Source of the DNA: Struthio camelus | Taxonomy: Eukaryota > Chordata > Aves > Struthioniformes > Struthionidae | NCBI RefSeq assembly: GCF_040807025.1 | Contig: NC_090964.1 | Location: forward strand, 7,371,214-7,435,213 | Reading direction: 5' to 3' | Length of the DNA: 64,000 bases | In this document: piece by piece, positions 22,801-35,810 of the stretch | Position numbering within the stretch: position 1 is the stretch's first letter | How the letters are laid out: the number at the start of each line of letters is the position of its first letter | The notes under the pieces: model-generated | What the model was told of the DNA's origin: nothing | Databases searched by the model: none | What the model saw: the letters and a program-made list of their open reading frames with translations, nothing else | Program-made: the position numbers and the translations under genes

Positions 22801-25800
22801 AGCCAGACTCTGGACCCTCTCCTCCAGCTTAACAGGCATTTTACTAACCCCAAAGGAAGCTGCATTGGGCTCTGGGAGGAGCAAGTCCCGGCTGCTGCTT
22901 TTAGCTCTGCCACGACACTAAAGACAGCGGCTATGCTGAGCACATCTGCAGAGTCCCATCCTGGGGCAAGCCCCAGCTCCCTGCAGACCTGGGGGATCTG
23001 CCACCCTGGATGAGGCCTGGAGACCTCAGCCCCGACCCCTCCGTGGGTGCTGCAGAGGGCTGGAGCAGGGACTGCCTCTCCCTGGGAGGTGCCTTCCCAG
23101 GCTATCCCATAGGGAAGGGAGGATCTGTCACACTCTAAGCCATTCGGGACAGCAAATGCATGCGTTAAGCCCTGCTGCTATTTATGGTGCTGTCTCTAGG
23201 ACAGATAATAATAATATCATCTGACAAGTGTGTGACCACCCCAACAGCAAACGTGGGTTTTGATTTGCAGCTTTAATTTGAGATTGGCTGGTTCCAAATG
23301 CTGGCTCTTTGCATTATGGTATGCTAAGGCTGCCTGACTCAGACAGTTTGGGGATGCAGCAAGGCATACAAGAAGGGGGATGGACTAATGTGCGCTCTAG
23401 AGCCCTCCCCAGCCCTGCTCCCCACCTCGCGGCACGCCAGGTCCCTTCTGCTGCCTTTCTTCCAAGAACTCCCCACTGCAACCTCCGTCCGACTGCGTGG
23501 GCTGCACAGCTCCTGATCCACCAAAAGCAGATTATTTCTGCTGTACCATACACAAAAGCTAGCTATGTATTTATAAAACTCCATTACTGTTGCTACAAGC
23601 TCCGGATCCCCCTTTCCACCCCCTCTTCCCCCCAAGTCCCAGTTTTTCCACCACCACAACTGAGCAGAAAAATAAGAGAACAAAGGAAGGTTACCTGGAA
23701 GAAAAAAAAAAAAGGCAAGAGCCAAGGTGAGGCAGGAAGATGGCACTCCCATAGCAACAAGAGGTTTTAATTAATCAGATGTAAATTGGGATGCAGTGTA
23801 AAGTAAAAAATATATTCAGCAGTGTGTCTGGCTGAGAGGGCCCCAGTCAGAGAGGAGAGAAGGAGAAGAGATGCAGGAGCTGAGCCTCAGCTCTCTTCTC
23901 CTCTCTGTCCATCAGCCTTAGGTTGCAGGGGCGAATGGGTCACTGGCCGCTCTCCAGCCCAGATGTGCCTCTACATAAGGGGTTTTTTTGTTTGTTTTTC
24001 TTTGTTTGTTTGTTTTTTAAATGAGAGAGCAGAACTGAATGGTTGGGCTATTCCTGCAGTAGAAGAGACAACATGTCACCTAGCTCAGGAATAAAAAAAA
24101 TACCTGCACATCGTGTCCTCAGGGATCAAAAGATTGTTCTGAGGAAAGAAGTATATAATCCTATCTGTACCTGCACACCCCTGCTAGTAACTTCTGAATC
24201 CATCAGCCAGTTTCACCCTTACTTGGCAGAGGCACTGAGGTCCCAAAGATACTCAGTTCCTACAATTTTCACGTACCCTATTAGCGTCTCCCACTGGACG
24301 GGGGTGAATTCACCTCTTCTTACACCCTAGAGAGTCATCAAGGCACAAGTCTGTAGGGAATCAGTCCCTCCATGTGTAGAATGACCTGGTGCCTTCAATG
24401 ATACGTTTGCTGTTCTATTTATTACCTCTGTGTTATCAAGCTTCTGCTCACAGTGCATTTTCAGGACCTTTTTCCCTATGACATGGCTGCTTTATCTGGT
24501 AAGGAATGCTTGGCCTCTCACCTCAGGATGAGCATAAACGAGAGCGGAGAGAGGTGTGGGCTGAACAGACTGACTGCTCACTCCCTTATCTGCCTCTGTG
24601 CAATAATCCTGATGACAACAGAGGGAGGGAAGCAGCTGGAGGAGGAACCATCTTCAGCAGTGCAGCTGGAGCAGGAGGAGGACACAGACATCTGCCCACA
24701 GTGACAGTGGCAAAAGTGCCAAGCCTGAGCTATATCTTAGTGCTCCCAGGTGGTGGAGTAACCCCCAAAGCAGCTCAACCATGATGGGAAATTTCCCAGC
24801 TGATCCTGGGGAAGAGGTACAGGGGCCCTCTGGCAGGAGCCCTGCAGGCTTTTTTATCTAGATCAAGAGAGCTCCTTTCTCCAAGTCTATCAGTCAGGTA
24901 CCTTTTGCTGGTGCTGCATAAAAATCAAAGCAGGCCACATCACCTCCGGGAGAAACGTCCTCAGTGTTTCCAGAGGAACCTGGAACCTGCTCTGCAGCAG
25001 GTGACGACAGCACTTGAAGTCCCTCTCTCTGAAGGCCTGTGTCGTTTTGTTGTTGCTGAATGTGGCAGTTCCACTTGTCAGGAGCTGCGATTTAGGCAAT
25101 GTGGCTCCCTCCAAGCTGTCAAAACCCCCCAACCTGCATGCCTGTTTGGGAAGATATCATAAAATATTGATTATTCTCAGCACACTCCTGTCCTCCAGAC
25201 ATTTAGTAGCTCACTTCCCACAGCGAACAGCAAAGCAAAGCAACAGCAAAGCAAAAACCTCTGCTCCTGAGCAAATCCTTGCTAGATGAATGGAAGTGCA
25301 GAGATAGGTGGCTCGATGAATGTAAGAACAGGAAGGGCTTTGAACACAGAGGTCCGGGTGTTTTAATTTTAATGAGGAAAGAAATACAGCAACCAGGAAG
25401 CTTATAGAGACCCTGGGCAGCTGATGGGGGAATGCAGTATTGACAGAGCAGCAAGTACCTTATCTGCTTGAAAACAGGACCAGATAAAGTGCTGCTAACC
25501 CAATGCATTAACCCCTGTCTGCACATTCTTTGCAGTAATACTGCTTGCATCAATTCCCTAACTGCCAGTTTGTGTGCAAAGCAAGGGATGTGCAGAGCTG
25601 GGCCATGTGTGCCACAGGCTCTGATGGCTCAGCATTAGCCCCAGCTGCAAGAGGCCTTTTCTCTTTAAGTAATCTGCATCCAACAGTGAGGGAAAGAGGC
25701 TGTACCACCCTTTTCCTGCCAGAGCCAATCCAAAATGAAAGCAGTAGGGCTGGCCTTAACGGGTTTGTCCAGCTGCTGATATCCAGCATAAGGGCAGTTT

Positions 25801-25884
25801 CTTGGAGAGGTGCCTCTCCAGCCTTTTTTGCCAAGGCAAGAGTGACCACGTCCCTCTCTAGCTCCTTTCCTCATAGGCTCCCTG

Positions 25885-26000
25885 GAGCATCTGACACCCA
25901 CTCACGTAGACAGGAAAACTGAAGTGACTTGTCCTGACCTGCCAGCCACTGGCACAGAAAGTGTCTTCTGAATGGCATCTCCTGCTCTAACACCTGGGCA
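25885..26000 (+). repeat. Ancient SINE/LINE-like fragment
   Basis: The segment ACAGGAAAACTGAAGTGACT followed by TGTCC and a later CTCCTGCTCTAACACC resembles the '..gaaactgaggcacagagaggttaagtgacttgcc..' block of old amniote repeats. Weakly supported. Confidence 0.3.
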
Positions 26001-29000
26001 TTTTCACCTTCCTAGCTGCTTTTCACAGATCTGCCCTCAGTCACCATATACATCCTTCAGGAAGTCAGGCTAAACCTTTCGGAGAAGCCCAGCTTTGCCA
26101 AAAGGGGAGGCTGACTGAATGGTATCATAGCTGGCATGAGCCACAGCACTGCAAATAAAGTGGATCCTTTTGCCCAGCCAACCCTCACCCTTGCCTGAGC
26201 TGTCTTTGCAGTTGGGTGCATGGCTCTTTCTGACTTGCTGGTCCTGATGCAGACTCTCCTCCTCCATATCCAGCAGTTGTGTTACTGGCAAACACAAATT
26301 GCTTGGCTATAGCTGTTCCCCAGAGAATTTCAGAGCATCCCAGCGAAGGTAGAGGAGAAAGCAAGTATCACTGCAAAACAGCCTCAGGAAAAAGACCACC
26401 TGCAAACAAGACAACAACACGTTGCTCTGTTTCCTTTCTCAACCCTGCAAACTGCTATGTAAGAAGCGCCTTCTTTATTTGGAAATGCTATTGTAAAATG
26501 GGTCCCAATGGTGTTTTGAAAGCTTGTGGCTTGGCTACAAGCAGGAGCATCAACAGAAGTTGTTGGGAATCCCAAATGGATAGAAAACATGCTTATTTCT
26601 GCCAAGGAGTTTTCTACATGCTCTCTGCATTAGGAAGTGTAGGAAGTGGCAGCAAGATAAGAGGAGAGCACATTCAATGGGGGCATGGCAAATCCGCAGT
26701 GTGGTGTTTCTTCCTGCTCCAGTCCCATTTCTCTGCTGTGCAGCTTTTCATCTGCAAATTCTCTGATGCTGCTGCTGCCAAAAGGGAAACCCAAAATTCA
26801 TGGCCAAGAGGACAAGTGACAGCAGCAGAGAACTTGTTTCACATCTGACTGCAGGGAGCAGCTCTGGGCCAGGCTCTGGGCTTTTTGACCTGCTGCTTTG
26901 GACACTCACTCTCCTGTGCTGCCTGAAGGAGTCAGGAGAGCCATCCCAGCAGATGTGTAAGAGGTGTTTAGTACTCAGCCTTCTCCCAGAGTGTGCTTAT
27001 GGTCAGTGCCAAAAGCAGGACCAGGCCATGGACTAGAAGCACAGTCCAGGGTGAACAGGAACAGAGAGAGGAAAATGGGGGGCAGCTCCTGAAAGGGGCA
27101 CTGGCAGGGAGAACAGCTTGTTCAGACCCTTTTTAACAGCCAATTCAGGAATCAACTGTGGTTTTTAGCAGCTGGTTCTGCCTGACTGGACAGGACCACT
27201 CCCTGCACATCTCCTCCTCCCACTTTGAAAAGTCCTTTAAGCTCCTCTGGAAACATCCCCCTCAGTCACTTCGGAGATTTAGCATCCAACTTTCAGGAAG
27301 AGAGGGGCTACGAGCCAGTAAAGAGAGAGAAACCAAAACGTACCCTTTAATACCATTACAGGTTTCTATCTATCTACAGTGTCATGGGAATCCTGCAGAA
27401 GGTATTTGGGGACATAGCACTTGCCCCAAAAGGCTCCCAAGCTAAGCCTTAGGTGTGATGATGACTAATAAATGACAAAGCGATGAAGAGAAGATGGTAG
27501 AAAGATGACAAAAGACCAAAGGAGACAGCAGTAACCCTGCTGAGTTGCTCAGCTCTGATGTAAGCTCATTTTCACAATTCGATTATAATGTGATGCTAAC
27601 TACTGAGTTGATGGTATTGAGCGTCAAGGCAGAAGGGCGCTACAGGAAAGGGATATTGATAGAGGAGGGTGGCGGCAACAGCACTTCTCGCCCAGAGAGA
27701 TGCCAAACTGCATCAAGGGAACACTGAAAAGGAGGCAGCTCTGGGGTGGAGTGCAGCAGGAAACGGTAACATTAGATGACAGCTCAGAAAGGGAGCGATA
27801 ATGAACGTGATAGTCATTTGAAACAGAGGCTGATCTTGCACAGGCAGAATGCAATTAGCCAGCAGAGTATTTCAGATCCGCGCCTGGCACGGATGCCTTT
27901 CCACTATCAGATCTTTAAAAGCCTGCAGCTGGTCATTTGCTCTTCTCCTCCCAAATCTGGTTCCATCCAATTCCTGGATGGACACAGTCACTATGCCAAG
28001 GTCAGGAACCAAACCTGGTCTCCGACGAGCTAAAAAAAGAACCAGTGGACTTGTCCTTAATCAGGTGAAAGCCACTGAAGGGTTAAAGTCACTCTACTGT
28101 GTATCAAGTCCCATTGCTCCTTACAATACCCAGAACGGTGCCTTCCCTGAAAATAGGGTCACCAACACACTCAATTTGTCTAATTCCATATTTAAGATAT
28201 GGCTTCTGAATCACAGATGTGCTATTACCCACAAAGCAGCTTAAACTGTCCCTTAGATTTAAATACAGCCTCTTGCATAAAACATCTTTTTATCAATTTC
28301 ACTTAGGGCTGACAAGCGCTCCCCCACGCACATCCTTTTAATAACGTCAGTGCGCTTCACAGAGCCCTTAAGTGCATTCCTTTGGGAAGCAAATACCCTT
28401 AAGGGCACCTTTTGTCATTGTTTGTTTTCTCCAGTTGCTAAAGAGGGATTGCGTGGAGAAGCGCTCAGGCTCTTATTGCATCATGTCTCATTTCTAGAAC
28501 GCCACTCCGAATTTAGTTTCCAGGAAGTGGGTGGAGGGTGCCAGTCTAGAAGAAACATCCTCAGGTACTGTGTAGGGCATAAGGAGGGATATATATCTCT
28601 TCTCCTCCAGCCCACTGTCAGCCCAGTGTGAAATTTGTGTCTGGTCGGTGTCTGATATTAGCAAGCAGAATTTAGAGTATCGCCATGGTGAACATGCAGA
28701 CATGCAGAAAGCTGCGTGATTGGTGATGCCACCAGCCCCCGAGAAAGCATGGAGAAGCAGGAAGGATTGATTTGTCAGTGTAAAAACAGAGGGGAAGTTC
28801 AGAAAGCCAAGGAACTTAGGTGGCCTGGATCTATCCCATATGGATTACCTGATATCTAATAGCACAGTTGTATAACTCACAGCCTTTTCCTTCCCTGGGA
28901 GCATGGATTATGATCCCTCCTATTGAGCTGCTGACCTTCACTAAGCTCATGGGACTCAAACACTTCTGAGATCTCCGTACGTTTGACAAATCGGTTTGCC

Positions 29001-29414
29001 AGCACATTCAAAAGTTAGGTGGCCGCTGTAAAAATATGATCACATCAGCTTTGTTTCCTTAGGAAATGAGGATAAAGCTCTTGGTACCAGCAAGCCTGCC
29101 TTTGAGACAGGCTAGTTGTTGCAGCCAGTTACCCATCCTTGGCAAAGAGGTACCAAATTCCCATACCCTGTGCTGCAGCTGCTTTGGCTCTGCTAGTGCT
29201 ATGTTACTTATCAGACACCAAGTGATGTGCATTTTCCCCACAGCAAGCAAAGAGGATTGCACAGAGTTTTGAGATGGGTTGAGGAATCATTTGGGAACCA
29301 GTTGATGGCAGCACTTTAATGTTTCAAGAGGAATCAAAGGGAGAAATACTACTGATTTTATCAAGTCCTGTAGGGAGAACTGGATGGAAGGAGTGTTACC
29401 TCAGAGTTACCCAG

Positions 29415-29560
29415 AGTGCTGGTCTGGGATTCAGGAAACTTTGGTTATATTTTGGCCTCTGCAGACTGGCTTGATGGATGGATAAAGGGTCACAATGTTG
29501 ATCCTCTGCATTTTAGCTTCTCCATCTGCCAAATGGAGAGAACAAGACAAATGAATCCAT
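29415..29560 (+). repeat. MIR-like SINE fragment
   Basis: The order GTCTGGGATTCAGGAAACTT, then CTTCTCCATCTGCCAAATGG, follows the later half of MIR ('..tcagtttcctcatctgtaaaatgg..'). Diverged. Confidence 0.4.
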
Positions 29561-32500
29561 GAAGAGTGCTGCATAGGGGAGAGATTATGTGATCAATTAA
29601 TAATGGGAAGAGTTCAAGGTACAAATTTTCATGACATATTCTCCCAAGACACAGCACTCCCCTCACTGCATGCTTGAATGCTGGGTCACACAGCCAAAAC
29701 CTCACACAGCCAGCAGCTCAGCATCAGAGCTGGTTTCCTAGGCAGATCTTCCTTCCTTGCACCAAACCCAGCCTGGCTGTGTGAGCAGACTGGATCACAG
29801 TATTACAGGCACTGAAAGCAACTGAAGACCAGACAGAAAAGGCATCGCCCACTCAGGCTATTAAAAACTACTTGCTGCTGGCACTGCAAACTTGTATGGC
29901 ATCCGGACATTGAATTGGACTTACTTCTCAGCAGCTGCTGTACATTAAGGTTGGAGATAGAAGTGAGAGGAAATACAGGGACTTTTTAAAAAACTCGAAT
30001 GAATGGAGGCACTTTTTTAAAAACTGATTTTTTTTTTTTTAAATGTCAAAAATGTACCAGAAAATCTGTATTGCCTGCTGTTCAGTTAAATGGCTCCAGT
30101 CTTGTCATTAGCTGCCAAAATTTGGTTTATCAAAAAAACTACATCTGTAGAACAATTGCTTTCATATTAATGCCTGCAGGCTCCCTTGCCAGGGAGCTGT
30201 GCATTCCATCAATTTTTGACCATCTGTGCCCCCTTTGATGCTTCAGTTTTTTTCCTGAGCTTCAGCAAGCCTGACATTTGCTCTTCAGGATTAGGAGGTT
30301 GCTGTCTTCATCACCCTGGGAGAAGGGTCTTCACCCCAGAGCCTCCAGGCCCAGCTGCCAGAACTACCTTGGCATCAGAACTGCTTGTAAAGAGGTGCTG
30401 GGAGCTTTCGAGTCTTGCTGCAGTCAATGGGATGCGAAGATACTTTACACCTCTGTTGGATGAGGCTCTATGTAACCACAGCTGCCTTTTTCCTTCTTTG
30501 TTCCTGGCAAGGAGCCCTGGGAGAAGCCACGAGTGATGCATCTCCTCTCGAGGACCAGCACTAACCTGGTTATCAGATTTGGAGGAGGAGAAGTGGAACA
30601 TGAAGAGATTATGGGGAGGAAAGTGGAGGAGGAGGAGGTGGTTCTGGGGTCTGAGAGAAGGTGAAAAGGAAGATGATCAAGGGCCAGTCTGTGGAGCTGG
30701 AGGCAAGCCAGGATTCAGGTAACTCTCTCCAGAGGCCCATGGCCATTTTAGGCATCAGACTTCTGGCTATTCCAGATATCCCCTCACTCATGTACAGTCT
30801 GGTGTGGTCTTGCTGTCTCATCACAATATATTTGCCAGGCAGAGCCCAGACAAACTAAGAACACTGCTAGACTCAGTCCGTGAAGCCCACTTACAAAGAC
30901 CTCCAGCCCATGTGCTAAAGGCTCCATGAAACCATCGTGTTCACCTGCCAGTCATGAAATACATTTGCAGTGAAAGCCTTTTGGATAGGGACTGAGGCTT
31001 GGCAGGGGAATGAGGGCAGCTTTGAAAAATCCGTTTTCCATTCTCTTTTCCTTTATGAACAGAATTTCAAAGTCTCTGCGGGTCTTTCTCTGTTTTCTGC
31101 CACAGCCGATGCTGCCCGCCTTTCTCCTCCTTAAATCAGCACCCCCTGTTGATCACTCCAGAGGTGCAGAGTCAACACAGCAGGAGCATAAGACAGACAG
31201 ATCAGGGTTAGCACCAGCTACAGTGGCTAAGTGGACTGACGGATGCTTTTAATAACTGCAAATGCTATTCTTAGTGCTGATGATTTAGCAGTTATCATAA
31301 GATACAGAGGGAATTAAAATGAACCTAAGGAGAGTACTTACTTTTCATCTATGCCTGCCTGCTGCCCGCTGGCTTGGCTCTGGCTCGCACTATTACTGCG
31401 GAGAGATATCACTGCCATTCAGTGGAAGAATCAAAATCCACAATTGTGTTGATTTACCAGGTGGAATATTGCAATCTTCCTTCTGCATGTGGTCAAAGGA
31501 CACTGAAAAACATTGCAAGATGTTACGTTTTCATTTAAATTTTGGCCTAGAAGAAAACCTCCTCGTTTCAGAAGCAAATGACACAAAACTCAGGCTGAGC
31601 TACGTTATGCCATTAGTTGCTTGGCTAAAATGCATTTTTCAAGTAACCCAATTTGAAAATGAATGACTTTTTCAAACTGATTTTCTGCTGTGGGTTGCAG
31701 CGCTCCTTTTTATTTCAAGAAAGATGTTGCAGCCTCTCAGTGTAGCAGCCACCAGGTCTGGGTGAAAATCTTAGGAACACAATTCCCTTCATGCAAGTGG
31801 GCAAGCAGTGGCTGCCCACTTCCCAGACCGTGATCCTAGTCAACCTAGTTTAACCTGCTGTGCTCAGTGTTAGCAATTAGGGTCTCCATGAAAATTCAGC
31901 AAGTCAGCAGAAATCCTCACATTGAAAAGTTTCAGTGAGCAGAGAGACCTTTTTCCACATGTTTTGAACAGTACAGGTTCAGTAAATTTATCTCTACTTG
32001 TTTTCAGAACACTGCAGAAATATCTACGTCCCTTGTCTTGTCTAGGTGGTTAACAGTGTAGGTTTTTAAGCAGGTGTGGAACTAAAGACAACCCAAGAAG
32101 TGAGGGCCACAAAATCAAGAAATCAGGCAATTGCAAGAGAACAAATATGAAGTGAGAAACTAATTGCAGGATCAGAAAAAAAGGAAATGCAACTCTGAAG
32201 GCAGAAAGAGTATGCTTATAGGACAAGTGCAGCCAGAATAGGAGAAACTTTGTATCTCTGCTATTAACCCCTGTAAGAGTGCAGAACATTTGCTTGCAGA
32301 TTATCACATTTCAGTGGTTCAGTAAATCCATTAGCTGATGCCCATCAGTGGTGCCACAGTAAGTGCCTGAGTTCACATAGACCCATTTGCAAGATAACAC
32401 GATGCAGGCTGCAGTGAAAGAGGATCAAGCTATCACTCAGGAGGTGCAGAACCCATCTGCAGTCGGCTAAGGTGGCTCAGCTGACAGATGGTACCACACA

Positions 32501-34446
32501 ACCAGTGAAACGCAATTGCCTTCAAGTATGTGCTTGTAGTCTGTAGAGGTGACTATCTGAGGGCAGGGAAGCCAACACTTAGTTGCAATAGATTTTTCCT
32601 TTAGATTTACCAGTGCTAGTGTGCATTAGAACTACAAGTTCTTGGGGCAAAGCAGGCAACAAAAGGTTTATTAAAATGAAGTGGGTTAAAAGGTCACCTT
32701 TTTTCTTCGTGTAGATGACTGAAAAGGGCAGGGAAAAAACAGCTTCCAGGCATTTACTATTGTATTTTGCACTGTTCTACAATCATTTGAATTTTTGCAT
32801 TCATTAAATCAGCATTGTTAATTCTTAACATTACCGCTTGCCTCATTTCCTCTCTCATGCAAGATCCCAATTTATTCCATTCAAATCCTGAGTCCCCCAT
32901 TCAATCCTTCCTGTGTCCCTAATTCTAACCCCTTTTAATGTTTAACTCTTCTCCTGATACAGCTCAAATCTTTCAAGAAGCAGGGGTCACGAGACTTGCC
33001 GCCCACCCTATAAATCCCCAGCCCTTATATCTCTGGATGGGGAAGGAACAACCAATTCCCTCAATCTCCAGCCTGCTTTTTCCTTAGCCTCCTGGGTTAG
33101 CTTCACCATCTGCAGACCCCTGGTGCCCCTTCCTCACTGCTTAGGCATGGATCTGATCTCTGGGCTGCAATAAGGGGGAGTCAAGTTTTGCACAGATTGT
33201 GGAATGCAGCCTCACTTCCCATCCACTGGGGTATTTTGCCATTGTTTATCTTTTTTTAAAAAAAAAAAAAAAAAAGGAAATTGTGTTTGGAGCATTGAAA
33301 GCATCTTAAAAACGAGGTGACATTGTCGCTGCTGGTGCTTCCATGGCAACCTGCATTTGTTTCTCAGAGCAGCTTCATAATAATTAATACACCACTTTCA
33401 TTCACGTGGCCCATGTTCAGAGGGCATGGAACAGCTCCCACTGGGATTTTCCTGGGTCACATGAAATATTCATATGAAAGAGTCAGAAGAAAGAACTTTG
33501 CTTTGTGTTCTGACCACTGGGACAAAGCAGTGACATAGCAGACAACAGATCACTCCTCTGCTAGCCCAGCTAGCAGGGCTAACAGTGAGGGGACAGAGCC
33601 TGTAATGACATCCCTCCCACCCAACAACAGGGCAGCCAGAGAAGCCCACAGTCCCGTCGATCACACGAGGATGGAACAAGGTAGGGCTTGTTACACGGTC
33701 GCAGCAACGAACCCCTGGAGTGCAAGACTCTTCCCTATACAGGGCACTGGCAAATGCAAGCTGCCATACCTTGCCATGCTGTGCTGGTATGTATCTAGAC
33801 ATGGCCAAGACGGAGGGAATTTGGGGAAGCACATCAGCAAAATCCTTACGCACAGAGTAACTTGCATATCTTGCATGCTTTCCCTCCCTCCTCGCTGCAG
33901 GTTCTGGGGGAGGGCTCAGTTTAACGTGGGAGGGTGCGGGGGAGAAGCGGATCAAAGATGCGGTTGCCTACGGTACAGCAATAAAGACAAAGCTGTGAGT
34001 GGAGCCTGCAGCTGTACTGCCTCTGGGCTACAATCCTGCCAGATCTTGCAGGCTAGGAAGCAGACTCTCAGCCTGTAGGACTTGGATAGGGTATAAGGAC
34101 AACTCAGCTGCTGCAAGCTGTGGCTAGAAAAGATTTGATAGGTACTACTTCATAGCCTGAGTCGCAACGTGAAGCTAAGGGGGCATTCTGCTCCAGCAAC
34201 TTTGGCCTTTCAGGGGAGCCATAAAACCAAATGGTTGGACCCAATATAGCTATCAAATACCTAATGGCACTTTTCACAGAAGGAGGAGGGTGAGCCTCAG
34301 GGTCCTGGCTGAACTCCAGGTTAGATAATTACATTCCGTCAACCTTCATTCTCTCTGCAGCTTCAACTGGATATGGGATTTGGAGGCTTTTCTCTGCCGA
34401 GATGTTTTTCTGGCCTTTTTTCCTGCTGACTAGACTCTTAGAGAAA

Positions 34447-34477
34447 AACAACAACAACAACAACAACACCCCCCCCC
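34447..34477. repeat. (AAC)n followed by C9
   Basis: About seven AAC units run straight into nine C residues. Simple sequence, no role evident. Confidence 0.9.
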
Positions 34478-35659
34478 ATAGCCTGCTGTGAAGCCTGGCC
34501 TGCACCGCACCAGCATCAGGCTGGGAAGAAAGATCTTCTCCATAAGCTCTGAAACGCACTTCACATGGGAAGTCACTCGCATCTGAAAGCTGGGTCCCGC
34601 TGTGGCACTTGTCCACATCCTTTCATAAAGGAGAGGCTCTTCCCTAGACAGCTTACAGATGCTGACCTACTTCACAGCTGAAATATTGAACCCCTTCACC
34701 AGGCACTGTGAAGATCCACAAGTTATCCACAAGTGCGGGATACTTCCCAAAGAGCCCAGCATCGCAGACGGGCAATTCAAGATCTCTGCTCTCCCTTGTT
34801 GCCCCGTCTTCTACCGAGTGAAATGTTTGAAGAGGGCACATTAAGTGATCAACAACTAGTGTAAATTAAGGTAGTGAGAGGGAGAGAAAGACAACCTCCT
34901 GGAGCTGTGCAAAGCAAGCGGCCAAAATCCCAAGGGCTGGAGATGTTCCTTTGAGTCTGCCCACGAATATCTAAGAGGTTAAATGAAGAGATCCCAAAAA
35001 GCTGCAACAAATTGCACAGACAGTCCAATAAGCGCAAGAGCCTTCCTGGCTCAAAAGTTGAATTTTTTCCCATTCTCCTCTGCCTGATGATCTCTCCCAA
35101 TCCTTTATCAGATTGATATGGCCTCTTCTAGTGTCACAAGTCAAGGGAGAGCTCTCGGAAATCCTCATTCCCTTCCTCCTGGGGAACAGTGCTTTCATAA
35201 CAAGCACTTTCAAGGCCTTTGTCAGTTCTGAATGGTAAGGTAACAGCTTTTATTTCTTCAGGTCAGCAACTGCCCTGTCCAAGTCCGGTTTTACACACTG
35301 TCTTGTTCAGTATAAAGAAGGTTTATATGTCATGTCCCTTATTCACTTGAGTTGTGGCCACACCGAAAAGCATTTGGCTTCATCCATTTTTTCCTTCTTT
35401 TTTGGTCTGGTCACCTCTGGCAGACACTTATATCTTGATGCTTCCTCTCTTATTAGGCTTCCTTTTGCAAAACATACTAGTTTCATCCCTGTGATGAAGC
35501 AATGAATGAGGGAGTGTCTACAGGGACTTGCAACATTATTAATGCCTAAAGCCTAGTAGCTAAATGCAAAACTTAACTCAAAGAGGGTTTTGTTTTGTTT
35601 TAAATTGTAAAATTAAACATCCGTTCTCCTAACATCTACAGAACTTGGCAGCACTGTCA

Positions 35660-35810
35660 CAACGCCCTTCCTATGAGGCTCCCAAGGGTTTTTCCTCAAG
35701 GTTGCACATTATCATCCTCATTTTAAATAGGAAAAAGTTCAAAGCACAGACAGGTTAAATGATTTGCCCGAAACTACAAAGGAAACAACGGGCAGGGTTG
35801 GGAAAAACTT
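35660..35810 (+). repeat. Ancient amniote repeat fragment
   Basis: The order ATTATCATCCTCATTTTAAA, GGTTAAATGATTTGCCCG and GGGCAGGGTTGGGA follows the old repeat block 'attatccccattttacagatgaggaaactgaggcacagagaggttaagtgacttgcccaa..gcagagc..gga'. This is the same family signature as near 61.4 kb. Confidence 0.5.

Larger units (their letters stand above)
19516..29410. other. Intergenic region, middle-left part
   Basis: No gene is recognised. Contents include ancient repeat fragments (about 21.8 and 25.9 kb), a cluster of WGATAA motifs (22,618-22,800), homopolymer runs such as A12 at 23,702-23,713 and a T/G-rich run at 23,982-24,018. Open frames are short and unlike known families. The longest (26,279-26,848, plus strand) has no recognisable domain. 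Confidence 0.65.

Noticed and set aside
26279-26848. 189-codon plus-strand open frame
   Set aside because: No domain, no family resemblance and no supporting signals. Frames of this size occur by chance in 36 kb of intergenic DNA.
27450-27545. C/D box snoRNA suggested by GTGATGA and a later CTGA
   Set aside because: No terminal stem pairing was seen, and the site is intergenic rather than in a host intron.
31319-31670. Possible L2/CR1 reverse-transcriptase end (an EYCNLP-like reading near 31,465)
   Set aside because: Only a short YCN..LP..LK likeness was seen in one frame, with no following 'HWLP' motif or 3' repeat, which is too weak to call a LINE fragment.
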